From Actinernus sp. WN-2022 (Eukaryota > Cnidaria > Anthozoa > Actiniaria > Actinernidae), in the NCBI GenBank assembly GCA_030867875.1, contig JAOWCC010001589.1, forward strand, positions 74,733,537-74,797,536: a DNA stretch of 64,000 nt, written 5' to 3'. This document shows positions 33,501 to 44,869 of the stretch, piece by piece. The first letter of the stretch is position 1; each line of letters begins with the position of its first letter. The notes under the pieces are model-generated. The model saw only the letters and a program-made list of their open reading frames with translations, had not been told where the DNA came from and searched no databases. The position numbers were made by a program, and so were the translations under genes.

Positions 33501-34627
33501 CTTTTGGTGCAAGGGAATTGTACAAGTGACTTCCGAAATAATTTTTCAAAAAATCAAAATTTAGGGTAAAATGACATTCGAATACTATCGATGCGGCGAA
33601 ATTGTAGAAGATGAGAGAGTTATTATTTTGTAGATCAGTTATTTGGAAATACAACTGGGGACTAAAAAGTTTGTAAAGTTTATTCAGCTTAGGAGCATTG
33701 AGGCCAAAGTAACATACTCCCAACGCCCGGGTCCAACGTAAATAAACAATCAACGGCAGAGGTAAGCTGTATCGTGTGCAGAATAACGGGATAAATAACG
33801 GACAGGAATGAGAAACATAGCCCTAAAATAACTGGGTGATAAATTTATTTGTCACTTATGCCTATGGTTTTGCAATTAACAATCAACTAATTAACAATCA
33901 ACTTCAAAATAAGAGAAATTAGTAATACGAAGGAAGAATCAGCGATAAATGCATACCTGATTCTAGCCTTATTTGTGCTCTCCTCCCCAGCTCTGTCATG
34001 GTCTCGAAGCCACAACTTACGATAATTATCTTCTTGTCGATTTTAAACCGAAAGAATATTTACCCAAAATACAGGAATGGCTTTGTAGCAGCCGCCATTT
34101 TGTTTAGGACAAGAACCCAGCCTGCTGTTGTGCACCACAGGTAGCCCGAACACAGATGTGTACATTCCATGTGGAATATTGGAAGAAAAAAACTCTCTAC
34201 CGCTGAATCAGCCTTTCCTTTCTTGTCTATTTATATATATATATATTGCTGATCAGATCCCTACACGCTAGGAGATCCGGTGTTTTATCATTTCGTCTGT
34301 GGTCCCTCCAATTTTCCTATTATTCCATCTGGGCCCAACATATATACCAGTGAAGGTAATTTATATTGAAATATTTATGAATCTCGTGAAACAGAACTGA
34401 AAATAATCATAATGCACTACTTAATACATCTACATTATTTTGTTTGCAAAACTTCAATTTTTTTTCAAACTGATTATAGGTTAAAATTACCCATGATGCA
34501 CCTGATATATGTAACTGTTATGGGGTCAAATGTTTGCATACATTCATACACAAGGTCACAACAATGAATTATAAATGGTTTCTAACATCCCATGCATATA
34601 TCCTGTATATTCACACGACTCACATAA

Positions 34628-34821
34628 GGCCATCCCAATAAAATGTTCCGTTTCCCATCGCCCGACCGACCCAATTTTTTTGGGAAAAGTTAACAAAAAT
34701 ACAAAGCTTGACATTGACCCAATTTTTAGGAAAAGTTAAAAAAAAAAAGGATTGAAGAACATACTTTCAACAACACCTCTTTTCCTAGCTCTCTCCGTAT
34801 TTGCATTTTATTGGGATGGCC
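34628..34821. mobile_element. 194-bp MITE with GGCCATCCCAATAAAATG ends (copy 2 of 7889)
   Basis: Same position and orientation inside TTAA copy 2 as the MITE at 7889 in copy 1, with small differences, so it is inherited rather than independent. Confidence 0.8.
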
Positions 34822-35196
34822 AAATCAGCTGTGTTGATGCCGAACTGGAGCGCAGTGCCATCCCGGAAAGCGAAGTTCAGAAAACATCTGGGTGAACGAT
34901 GAAACATTATGTGGATCGTGACAAACTTTATCCAGACTCGCCAGCATGAAGCTGAATTACGCTGGTTTTACATATACATGTATGTGCGGGGCGCTTCTTC
35001 AGACTGCTGTTTATAGGTACACACGGTAAGCCAGGCAGTTTACAAGCATGAGTAGTTATGTTAGTTATCTCCTCATTAATGCGGCTGACCAACAAGCACT
35101 GAGGGTGGTCACTGCCAGATATTTGTTTAACGTCCAAAGTGGTTCCTTAGCGTCCTGTGATACACAGCTGCTGATGAATACGAGTGTCGTGAGACG

Positions 35197-35278
35197 CAAT
35201 CTCGTTCCCAGAGTCCGCGATCTTTTGACCAGCGCCAAGATACTGGCCAAAAGATCGCGGGCTATGAGAACGAGATTG
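35197..35278. mobile_element. 82-bp CAATCTCGTTC hairpin MITE (copy 2 of 8348)
   Basis: Mirrored CAATCTCGTTCCCAGAG / CTATGAGAACGAGATTG, at the position corresponding to 8348 in copy 1. Confidence 0.85.
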
Positions 35279-37282
35279 CGTGAGACGGGACCGCCATTTT
35301 ACGTGATCATCCGAGGCACGAGCGATCGAAAAGGCGGAGGCGCGAACACTGCGCTTCTCTGTTTCTCTTAATGTTGCCTGGGTGGCTAATTGAACGAGCA
35401 GGAAGCATACAAATGTTTTGCTGCACGGGTGGATAAACGAGGAAACGTTGTTGCAGAAATAACTAACGAATGCGCACTATGTCAAATTGTCTTGCCGGTG
35501 GGGTCTGGGTTTGTGTTGCTAAGAAACACATATATTGTGTGTCACTGGAGCCTAGTAAACATTGTTTTCCTCCATAGCCAACGTGGAAACATTGTTGCGG
35601 AAGCAAATCTTGCCTCATCGAAACAAAAAAATGTCTTTGAAATGCTTCAGAAATTTTTTTTCCTTCCTGGAAGATTGATTTTTTTGCGCAAATTTTCCCG
35701 CGGACTTTGATTCGTTTTTACAGACAAATGTATGGAAAACTAAAACCACGATTGCATGCTTCCCAGCATAGCTACATCCCTCAAATTTCGATCAGTTAAT
35801 CGTTTACCTTGTATCTTAAGTTTGTATATGAAGAATATTTCAGAAATTCGAATTTACGGATTTTATTTGTCATTGGATTCCCATACAAACACTGTATTTC
35901 GCGCCATGTTTACACCCATTTCAAAATGTCGGAATTAACCGCGAACTGGTCTATTACCTTAAAACTGTAAAGAAATACGTTATTCTTTGTGTACGAGGTT
36001 TGTAATTTCTCAGCTGTAGGATGTCCGGTGTCCGCGGGAAACAGGATATCAGGACACGTGACTTGTCCCTTCGTGTGTACCGACCTTTACGTCTGCGAGC
36101 GGGCGTTTACTTTGACTAGTGCATTACCACCCCGCCCTAAAATCAAAAATAGATAAAATACTCTGTCTAGACAGTACAGTACAGGTGAAAATATTTGTAA
36201 ATTTTATGAAAATTTTACCTGACACGCGCCATCAACAACATCGTATCCCCGCCAAGTCCCAAGGCATTTCATACAATTCTTAGTATTGCAAAAAAAATCA
36301 TTGATTTATAAGAGCGGAAAAAAAGTGAAGAAAGCTTTCAATGCCTTTCATGCCTTCAACGGTAATATAGTTGTTTTTCCCTGGTAACGCCGAGAAGATA
36401 TGCCACATTCCTTCGTTGAATATACACAAAATGAGCACTTGATCAAGTCCAAATCCATCTCGTGGATAGGGCGGGAAATACACGTGCAGACATTACACGC
36501 AGTTCCTGTCACGCAATTCTTGAGATATCATTATATCACTACAGGGATTTCATCTATTTCGGTGATACCACATTTGATTTCATGGATTATACACAAATTT
36601 TGGTATTTCAACGGAATGAACAGAATATTATGCCCAAGATTGAAACAAATGGAGTCCGTAACAAGGTAGTAACGACATCAGAATGGCTTCCCGTCGCTGA
36701 ATCTAAACGGTTCTAACTTGGCCAGCTATCCGGTGCGAACTAGCACGATGAGCATATAATAAAGGGCTTCCAAGAAAACGAAACCATTAGGTTTTTTTAA
36801 ATTATTTTTAATTAACTTTACAGGGATTTTTGTTACCAGATGCAGAGATCTATTTTAAGTCAACCTAGAAATATTTCTAAATTCAAAGACAGCATTTATC
36901 GGGTTTTAAAAAGACCTATTAAAGTAGCGTTAAATAAAAATTCGACAGAAGCGACAAAATATAAATAAAATTAGTTGATTTTGGCTTTAATATGCTGATG
37001 GGACTTAGTACTAAAGCAGGTAAAAATATTATCTTTCTACTTAAAATCATTTGCGATTGCGACATGTTACAACATAAGGTACGTATATTTTGCTCTGATT
37101 TTGAGCATTTCAGGGGGTCAAACAGTTTGATTGTCATATCTCAAAGGCCTTTCACATTTCAGCCAAACTATTTCACATGGGACATTAGCTAGTTAAGATA
37201 TAAATGTGTGCCAAGTTTAAAGGAAATCGGAGAGGTGCACTGTAGACTCGTCTGCATGGTTCTCACATGGATCCTCTCTTAA

Positions 37283-37455
37283 AGTAATCAAACCATTTTT
37301 TTATTCCTATTGGTTGGTTTGGCTTTTTCTTTTTCGATAAGTCAAAAAGATTTTTTAGTTGTTTCCAAGTATCCCGGGATTTCGTAAAATCTATATTTTC
37401 TAGTTTATTTCTATTAATAGTGATAATATTTCTTCCTCCTGCATGCATGGTTTTT
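37283..37455 (-). pseudogene. 5' piece of the LINE split by the TTAA element
   Basis: The minus frame reads RDTWKQLKNLFDLSKKKKP and IGIKKWFDYFK, the segment between endonuclease and RT in many LINEs, then stops at the TTAA boundary. It joins directly to the frame at 28895. Upstream it is cut by the SINE tail near 37459. Confidence 0.85.
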
Positions 37456-37458
37456 CTT

Positions 37459-37755
37459 TGTAAAAAATATTTTATTTGTTATAGCAGGCTGAGTATTACA
37501 GCTTAAAGCTGGTGGGGCTTGCATTTACTCCTCGCACACTCCCCACTACATTAACTGTTTTGGACACACTACACTCGACTCACGGTTGATTTTTACGAAG
37601 GGAGGAAAAACGGGAAAAACGGAGAAAAACCCTCGAATGCAGATAAGGAATCAACAACAAATCTAACTCACATACGGTGCCCGAGCCGGGAATCGAACCC
37701 GGGACTGCAGCGGTGAGAGGCGAGTAGTTTACCACTGCGTCAACCTGCGCCATCC
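37459..37755 (-). mobile_element. tRNA-derived SINE
   Basis: On the minus strand the 5' head (from 37753) reads like a tRNA: TGACGCAGTGG resembles an A box with one mismatch, followed about 35 bases later by a perfect B box, GGTTCGATTCC, within CCCGGGTTCGATTCCCGGC. A tRNA-unrelated body of about 200 bases follows and the element ends in an A/T-rich tail (AATAAAATATTTTTT) at 37459. Pol III internal promoters of this type drive SINE transcription. The tRNA part lacks a proper acceptor stem, so it is not a working tRNA gene. It has inserted at the 5' end of the LINE fragment. Confidence 0.85.
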
Positions 37756-37926
37756 TTACCTCAGTCGCATAAAAGATGATTCACTATCGATCAATTCTTT
37801 GCCATTTGTACGACAAGAAGTACAACATTGATTGACCCATTGTTTTGAAGGTGTTTGTTAATGTTAAGATCATTAAAACTTAATGCGGTTCTGTGGTTCG
37901 CGACATTTTTCATGTAAGTACCCGCT

Positions 37927-37967
<41 letters not shown>

Positions 37968-39290
37968 ACCGGATTTCGGGCAACAAACTCGATTTTTCCA
38001 TTTTCGTACGAAACCAAGCAGTGCATATTTTACTAAACTTACTAATGACTACACAGCTGGTTTGGTTCTACTCTAGGGACTTATCTATATAGAGACGTAT
38101 CAAGAGACAGCGACTTGTGCTATATACGGTTTGTTCGATTTTGTGTCCAGAAAGACAAACAGAGACAGAAAGTGTTACCTTTTCTATCAAAAGAGCGATA
38201 GAGAACTAAAGCGTATGGCTTTTACAGTATATTGTAGTTTTAAATTAATCGCTGAGAGTTTGGGAAATGTATTAAACAATATGTCTGCTCTTTAAAACAT
38301 AAGCTAATTTCGCTTTTTATTTCCGTATTCGTTGATTCATGCAGGAAATGTTTCTAATAATGAAGTCTTACCTCAGTCGCATAAAAGACGATTCACTGTC
38401 GATCGATTCTTTGCCATTTGTACGACAAGAAGTACAACATTGATTGACCCATAGTTTTGAAGGTGTTTGTTCATGTTAAGATCATTAAAACTTAATGCGG
38501 TTCTGTGGTTCGCGACATACATACATACCCATTTTTCATGTAAGTACCCCCTCCCCCTCCACCGGTTTCGGGCAACAAACTCGATTTTTCCATTTTCGTA
38601 CGAAACCAAGCAGTGCATATTTTACCAAACTTACTAATGACTACACAGCTGGTTTGGTTCTACTCTAGGGACTTATCTATATAGAGACGTATCAAGAGAC
38701 AGCGACTTGTGCCGCGGTTTGTTCGATTTTGTGTGCAGAAAGACAAACAGAGACAGAAAGTGTTACCTTTTCTATCAAAAGAGCGATAGAGAACTAAACC
38801 GTATGGCTTTTACAGACAATCTATCAAAAGAGCGATAGAGAACTAAACCGTATGGCTTTTACAGACAGAGTATATTGTAGTTTTAAATTAATCGCTGATA
38901 GTTTGGGAAATGTATTAAACAATATGTCTGCTCTTTAAAACATAAGCTAACTTCGGTTTTTATTTCCGAGTCCGTATTCGTTGATTCATGCAGGAAATGT
39001 TTCTAATAATGAAGTCTTACCTCAGTCGCATAAAAGACGATTCACTGTCGATCGATTCTTTGCCATTTGCACGACAAGAAGTACAACATTAATTTACCCA
39101 TACTGGTTTTGAAGGTGTTTGTTCATGTTAAGATCATTAAAACTTAATGCATTATTTATCATGTATATTTAGGGATGAAAACTAAACTATAATAATTTAA
39201 GAACAAACATTTTCAAATTAAAAACGTTAAGATAAGAAAGATTGAACAATGAAGATTTGTAAATTATTAAACATATATGTTATTATTGCT
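37756..39290 (+). repeat. ~610-650-bp tandem array (two units and a partial third)
   Basis: TTACCTCAGTCGCATAAAAG begins units near 37756, 38368 and 39017. Shared landmarks are TTTGCCATTTGTACGACAAG, TTCGTACGAAACCAAGCAGT and GAGACGTATCAAGAGACAGC. Unit 1 contains a 37-base C run (37928-37964) where unit 2 has only CCCCCTCCCCCTCC. Unit 2 has an internal 48-base duplication (CTATCAAAAGAGCGATAGAG, near 38773 and 38820). Further pieces of the same repeat are at 44870 and 45355. Confidence 0.9.
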
Positions 39291-40344
39291 TTAAAAATTT
39301 GCGAGAGCTAAGAATGATTTGTCTGCCGAAAATACTATATTTTTCAAGTTTGTCATTAATTCATTCTGAAAATCCGTTACGATATCATTTTCATTTGTGT
39401 TAGTCAAGGTTTGGTAAAGAGTCAATGATAACGCGTTTGCGTTTTCGATAACGCACAACACTATACGGGGGAAAAACTATAGTGTATATGTAAATGAGAC
39501 CACATCTATATCACATTTATAAACATTCATTAAACATTAATTTCTTTCGGTTTTCCTTCATGAATTGTTAATGACATGGATAACACAAGCTACTGAAGAC
39601 ATTTCTGTCATTTGATTGGTTGAGAGCAGTGGTATTTCAGCGTAATTTATAATACCTACATTTAGGTATTACAATCCTATTCCATATATGATAGCTTTTG
39701 CCATATATGCATGGAAAATACCCAACCAGTGTTGTCCTAAAAAGAAAAATGGCGGACATTGTGAAAGGAAAATCTTGGAAAAGCAATGCAAATATGCAGA
39801 ACTGAAAATTTACAAAAGTGGAGAATCATGTTGTTGAGATTCCTAGCTGTTGCAAACTCCGTTTGTGAAACGGGCTCAAAGCACAATTTAGTTTTCGGGT
39901 TCTCGAACTTGTAAGCCGAAGTTTGACCAGAAAATCCCCTGCCCGGCGGGATCCCAATAAGGAATTATCACACTAGAATACTGAAATACTCCTTAATCTG
40001 ATGGGAAACTTTAAAAAAAGTAAATGGACCAAAAATGTTTAAGTTTTCTTTTTTTTCTCACACCTATTTGAAAAGTATGAGTTCGTTGGTTTTTGACGGA
40101 TTACGATCAAGCAATGAGGAGATTGGCCCAGAAATATTTATTGCTCTTATTGTAACGTTTAATAGCATGGTTTGTACGTGATGTTTGGCATAAATACCAC
40201 TCGTGAGATTTCAAAATTCCTTGTAATTTCGCGAGCCGCTTACAAACAATGCTATTACTATTTCCAATTTGCTCGATCCAAAACATTCAAACTCCAGAAT
40301 ATTTTATAACTGACAGATGGAACGAGCCCCTAGAGTGAGACTAA
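39291..40344. other. AT-rich intergenic, nothing recognised
   Basis: Short mirrored phrases near 39650 (AATACCTACATTTAGGTATT) are the only structure noted. Confidence 0.5.
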
Positions 40345-40689
40345 ATAAATAAAATAAATAAATAAATAAATATATACAGCTTATATAGCGCTTATACAAA
40401 TAGATCTAAGCGCTTTACAGGTATCTAAGATATATAAAAAATGGAATATATCACTGAATAATCTAAAAATAAACAAAAATAAAAAATTAATAGCACATAA
40501 ATACAATAAAAAATATAATAATAAAAAGTATTAATAATAAACAAAAAAATAAAAATAATTTCAATCATAAGCGACATGGAACAGATGCGTTTTCAATTTG
40601 GTCTTAAAGTCAGATAACGTTGTGCATTTTCTCAAGGTAACAGGTAGCCCATTCCACAGCTTTGGGGCCGCCACGGAGAAGGCGATATT
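40345..40689 (-). pseudogene. LINE 3' end with C-terminal coding fragment
   Basis: At 40561-40689 the minus strand encodes FSVAAPKLWNGLPVTLRKCT then SDFKTKLKTHLFHVAYD and a stop, the conserved C-terminus of L2/CR1-like RTs (compare AAPTLWNSLP in the LINE at 17.5 kb). The 3' UTR follows to an (AAAT)n tail at about 40345-40370 and contains the TATATAGCGCTTATACA phrase similar to that at 17265. Everything upstream is missing. Confidence 0.85.
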
Positions 40690-41789
40690 GCTTCATTTTA
40701 CCGCGAAAAAAGGAAACATTGAGTTTGTCCAAATCCAGTTGCCCAGAAAGTGGGTTTAGAAAATATATAATTTTCCGAAACCAAATCCGGCTCGCGGTGT
40801 ACTACTGTCTCTGGTGATCATGACTCCTTCGTTGGTTTCTATTCACATTATTTTGCTATCCTTACCGAGCTATATATAGACAGAAAATGAGAGAGAACTA
40901 TTTTCAACTTTTGCAGAAAGTCACTCTTCGACGAAAAGTCAAGAAGTTTTACCTCCGTTACTAGGTACTATTTGGGGGCGGATTGATATATATATTATAG
41001 GAAAATCACATGCCTGACGAGGTAATTCCACGTTAAATTCAGGCTTGTGATTTTCCTTGAATCGCATAGTCCGATGAATTACTTGAAGATTTAGTACTTT
41101 TGTTGATATTTTGCTAAGTTATAAATAGCGCGGGTAGTCTACATGCAGTGCACGGCGGGCACAAAAAACGTCAAAACGGCATCAATAAACGTGACCAAAT
41201 AATTGAAATTAGCACCATTTCTTTACTTATAGTTTAAATTTGAAGAAATGTTGGTGACTTGGTAACCAAATGAAACTACGTATTTTAGGTGTTTTATGTT
41301 TGTATGATAACGTCGTTGTGACGTCATAAGCGATGCCTCCTTTTTTGGTGAAATTCCCCCTTTAATAAACGTTACAAACAGACTACTCCATCAAAAGGCC
41401 TTTATTACACACATTCATTTGGTGAAAATTTGAACATTCTACGACGATTATAGCCAAAGTTATAGAGGAATGACTGTTGCTATGACGTCACAGTTAGTGA
41501 CGTCAGGAGTCGTACCTAAATAAGGCTGCCTATTGTTAAAAAATCAAGAAAAGAAAACAATGTGACTTTTGTTTGCCAGACTAGTACATTTCATCATTAA
41601 AACTCGAAAATCACTCAAAGGCTTTTTTCTTAAGGGCATGTATAAAATAATATGACGTCATAATGACGTTGTCGAAAATATGACTTCCATTTTAAAATGT
41701 AATGTACTGAATGCAAGGACCAATTCGGACGAAGTGCAGGAACCGGATCACCTTGGATGGGATCTAATCAGCAAAAATATACGAATATC
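40690..41789. other. Intergenic, GACGTCA-rich
   Basis: GACGTCAT or TGACGTCA motifs occur about six times between 41310 and 41670 and again near 44330-44345 beyond the Penelope element, so that element probably inserted in one repeat unit. No exon recognised. Confidence 0.4.
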
Positions 41790-42005
41790 AAGACAAAATG
41801 AAAGGCTGATTGTACGGTACTGGGAATATATATAATTATTACCGATATTTCGGTTGGCACGGCCAACCTTCCTCAGGGTACACAAGTATATGGCAAGAAA
41901 CCGTTAGTTACAAATTTTGAAAACATGAATGTGAGACTAGGAGATAAAATTACAAGTGATGAGTGGTCGTGATAGAGAACTAAGCTAAATACAATTCCAT
42001 AATAG

Positions 42006-43741
42006 AGACTAAAACTCGACACAGACATCACTAATGACATTCAAAAACGCATACAGTTTTACGTTAGACGTATGCATGAGGACGAAATCATCGACAAAGA
42101 CACTAAGCGCTTTCTCATACACAGCGATCCCAAAGCGGGACGTTTCTACATCTTACCTAAAATTCACAAACCTGGTAATCCTGGACGCCCCATCGTTTCT
42201 AGTAACAACCATCCCACTGAACGTATTTCACAATTTGTTGACTTTCATCTTAAACCTTTGGTTACTAACACTCTATCTTTCATTAAGGACACTTCTCACT
42301 TTCTTAATAAATTACAACAACTTGGCAAACTCCCCAGTCACGCTCTTCTTGTCACGCTGGACGTTTCTTCTTTATATACCAACATACCTCACAACGAAGG
42401 CATTGAGTCTTGTCGTCATTTTCTGAACACTCGCACAACATCTACTGTACGGACAGAAACTCTTTGTGATCTTATTAGAATGATTTTAACCATGAACAAC
42501 TTCGAATTTAACAACGAACACTACATACAACAACATGGTACTGCTATGGGTACAAGAATGGCACCCTCATATGCCAACTTGTTCCTAGCCAAATTTGAGA
42601 CTGACGCACTCACTCAAGCACCGCACCAGCCACATACCTGGTGGCGTTATATCGACGACATTTTCATGATTTGGACTGACACACAGAAAACGAACTACTC
42701 ACATTTATTTCTTACCTTAATCAATTTCATCCTACTATCAAATTCACTTCATTTCACTCATTCACATCAGTACCTTTCTTAGACGTTACAGTTTCTATAA
42801 ATGACGGTAACATTGAAACAGATCTTTATACCAAGCCCACCGACAAACACCAATACTTACTACGTTCGTCTTCTCACCCACAACACACCAAACGCGCTAT
42901 TCCTTTCAGTCTTGCTCTCAGATTACGCCGTATCTGCTCTTCCGACAAAACCTTTACCTCTCGCACCAACGAACTTAAATCCTACCTCAACAAACGTGGA
43001 TATAACCGCTTCTTTTTAGACAAAGAAATACGTCGCGTTCATACCATCTCACGGACAGAAGCACTTACACCCAAACAAGCTAACAAACAGTCTAACCAAG
43101 TCCCTCTTGTAATAACATATAACCCTGCTTTACCATCCGTATCATCCATCATCCGTAAACACGTTAACATTCTTTCTTCATCTAACCGATGCATAAACGT
43201 ATTCCAAACTTCACCGTTTGCAGCTTTTCGACGCAGTAAAAACTTACACGACGTTTTAGTCAAATCCAAACTCCACACTGATACACTTGATCCTCTTAAC
43301 GACCCCCATGGCTCATTTCGCTGTGGTAATAATTGTCTAACTTGTAATTACATTAATCACGGCCAAACTAATTATACATTTCATTCGACTGGCGAGATCA
43401 GGCCCATCAAACATCACATTGACTGTAATTCTAAAAATCTCATATACATGGTTCATTGTAAACGCTGTAATGCTCAATACATAGGAGAAACTAAGCGTCG
43501 CCTTAAAGATCGCTTTAATGAACACCGTCGCCCTATTGACAAACCTACTAACAAATCTAAAGCTACTGCTGTCTCGGATCATTTTCTTACTAACAACCAT
43601 TGCCCTAATGACATGCAATTAATTCCCTTAGAACTCATCCACTCTAATAGAGATGGCGTACGCAAGGCTCGCGAGGCATTTCTTATTGATAAAGGACAAA
43701 CACTAGAACCTAAAGGCATGAACAGAAAGGAAGAAATGTAA
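42006..43741 (+). pseudogene. Penelope-like RT plus GIY-YIG endonuclease, one frameshift
   Basis: The first frame (to about 42698) has RT motifs GRFYILPKIHKPGNPGRPIV, TLDVSSLYTNIPH, GTAMGTRMAPSYANLFL and the catalytic YIDDIF. A single-base loss in a T-rich stretch near 42698 shifts the frame; the second part continues without stops through SVPFLDVTVSIN, YTKPTDKHQYL and a cysteine cluster (FRCGNNCLTCNYI), then a GIY-YIG nuclease domain: NLIYMVHCKRCNAQYIGETK, the conserved arginine in DRFNEHR, and an acidic helix near REAFLIDKG. The N-terminus is missing, since a stop and the inverted terminal copy lie just upstream. Apart from these two defects it is almost intact, so it was recently active. 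Confidence 0.92.
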
Positions 43742-43888
43742 TTTTATACCACTTAGTCTCTATTATGGAATTGTATTTAGCTTAGTTCTCTATCACGACC
43801 ACTCATCACTTGTAATTTTATCTCCTAGTCTCACATTCATGTTTTCAAAATTTGTAACTAACGGTTTCTTGCCATATACTTGTGTACC

Positions 43889-43917
43889 CTGAGGAAGGTT
43901 GGCCGTGCCAACCGAAA
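43889..43917 (+). ncRNA. Hammerhead-ribozyme-like motif in Penelope terminal repeat
   Basis: CTGAGGA, then GGTTGGC-CGT-GCCAACC, then GAAA follows the hammerhead order CUGANGA, stem II, GAAA, except for one extra A before the stem. Published work reports hammerhead ribozymes in Penelope-like terminal repeats. Stem III and stem I pairing are not convincing by eye. Equivalent motifs with different stem sequences lie at 54028 and 54892, and an inverted copy is at 41855-41885. Confidence 0.45.
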
Positions 43918-43982
43918 TATCGGTAATAATTATATATATTCCCAGTACCGTACAATCAGCCTTTCATTTTGTCTTGATATTT

Positions 43983-44869
43983 CCATTTTAAGCCGGTTAT
44001 GGACAAAAAATCTAAATTCTAAAAACATACGATTTTAGCCACCAACGTATTTTATGGCTGGACAAAATGTCATGCAACAGTATTTAAAACTCTGACAGAT
44101 GAATGAAGCGATATTTTCATAAATGCTTTTGTGCTGTTTATTTCCCGCCATATTTTGGTGGGAAAATTAGCAAAATTCAAACTTTCATAACTTTTGATTT
44201 CCTTAACCAATCGAGATCGGGTTTTCGTTTCCTTCATTCTCATCACGAGGAGATTTTAACAATATACGACATTCCGTTTTTAGAGGTAATGAACAGTTAT
44301 AAGAAACGTATTACAAATGGGCAAATGACGTCATGGTGACGTCATAATAGTACTAACATAGCTTAAATTATCAGATTATATTCCTTTTACGATTCTACAG
44401 CAACCTACCAAAATTCAATCGTCTGCGTTGAAAACTTTTTTAAATATATAACTCATGCCGTTTTTATGGTCGTTTGTGCCCACCGTGGTGGTGATTCCAC
44501 TCTGAACCACCACTCCGTCTCAGCCAATCAGCGTCTGATTTCGCAAATGCACCGTGCGATTCAGCTTTGGCTATGCGATTCTAATCAATATGCCCGCTCT
44601 TTAAAACATGACACGATAACTTCGGAGTTAGTTCAGTTTTCACATTTGGTAATAAAATGCGTGTTTGACGTAAAAACTATAAAGTTTTTAAGTTCGCCAG
44701 AAAAAAAAACCCAGAAGATTTCATAATTTTTGAGGACAGAATCGGATATCTCATGATCAAGAACAAGAAAGGCATATCTTAGAAACCACCAGAGTCAGTG
44801 TTTTAATACGCGAGCCGGGTTTGTTTTCGAAAACAAATCATATTTCCTAAAATCCGATTTCTGCGCGAT
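43983..44869. other. Intergenic, nothing recognised
   Basis: A TGACGTCATGGTGACGTCAT motif is at about 44326-44345. No coding evidence. Confidence 0.45.

Larger units (their letters stand above)
29252..33515. mobile_element. 4.3-kb element with CCCTTGCACCAAAAGCCCGG ends and GCCCGGAAA arrays
   Basis: The ends CCCTTGCACCAAAAGCCCGG and the exact complement bound a segment absent from copy 1 of the host element, so it is an insertion. Each end carries about 320-370 bases of degenerate GCCCGGAAA units, inverted relative to each other. A 2-bp AT duplication is possible but not certain. The interior has a candidate exon at 30268, a 198-bp tandem duplication, and at least four nested MITE or hAT-like insertions. 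No transposase domain was recognised and the superfamily is unknown. The two-base target and subterminal arrays would need comparison with CACTA-like and Zisupton-like elements. Confidence 0.8.
28896..37282. mobile_element. TTAA-flanked DNA transposon, copy 2, with a 4.3-kb internal insertion
   Basis: Edges are TTAA with inner ends GAGGACATCCATGTGAAAAC and, complemented, GAGAGGATCCATGTGAGAAC. Outside the nested insertion (29252-33515) it matches copy 1 (6460-11400) along nearly its whole length, with indels: copy 1 has extra sequence around 8890-9150, 9545-9710 and 10335-10895. Removing copy 2 and one TTAA joins the LINE frames (WFDYF-K-EENEKRD), so the insertion site is certain. As in copy 1, no transposase was recognised. 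Confidence 0.88.
41790..43982 (+). mobile_element. Penelope-like retroelement with inverted terminal copies
   Basis: A ~220-base sequence lies at 43759-43982 downstream of the coding region and in reverse complement at 41790-42009 upstream of it, with few differences. Landmarks are CCTGAGGAAGGTTGGC, ACCGAAATATCGG and CCCAGTACCGTACAATCAGC. Penelope-like elements often carry such terminal copies in either orientation, and are commonly 5' truncated, as here. The coding part is described separately. The nearly identical arms point to a fairly young insertion. Confidence 0.88.

Noticed and set aside
33107..33569. Phe/Arg/Pro-rich ORFs
   Set aside because: Translations of the degenerate TTTCCGGGC subterminal array of the CCCTTGC element.
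37680..37755. Functional tRNA gene on the minus strand
   Set aside because: B box is good but the A box is imperfect and no acceptor stem pairs; a SINE body and tail follow.
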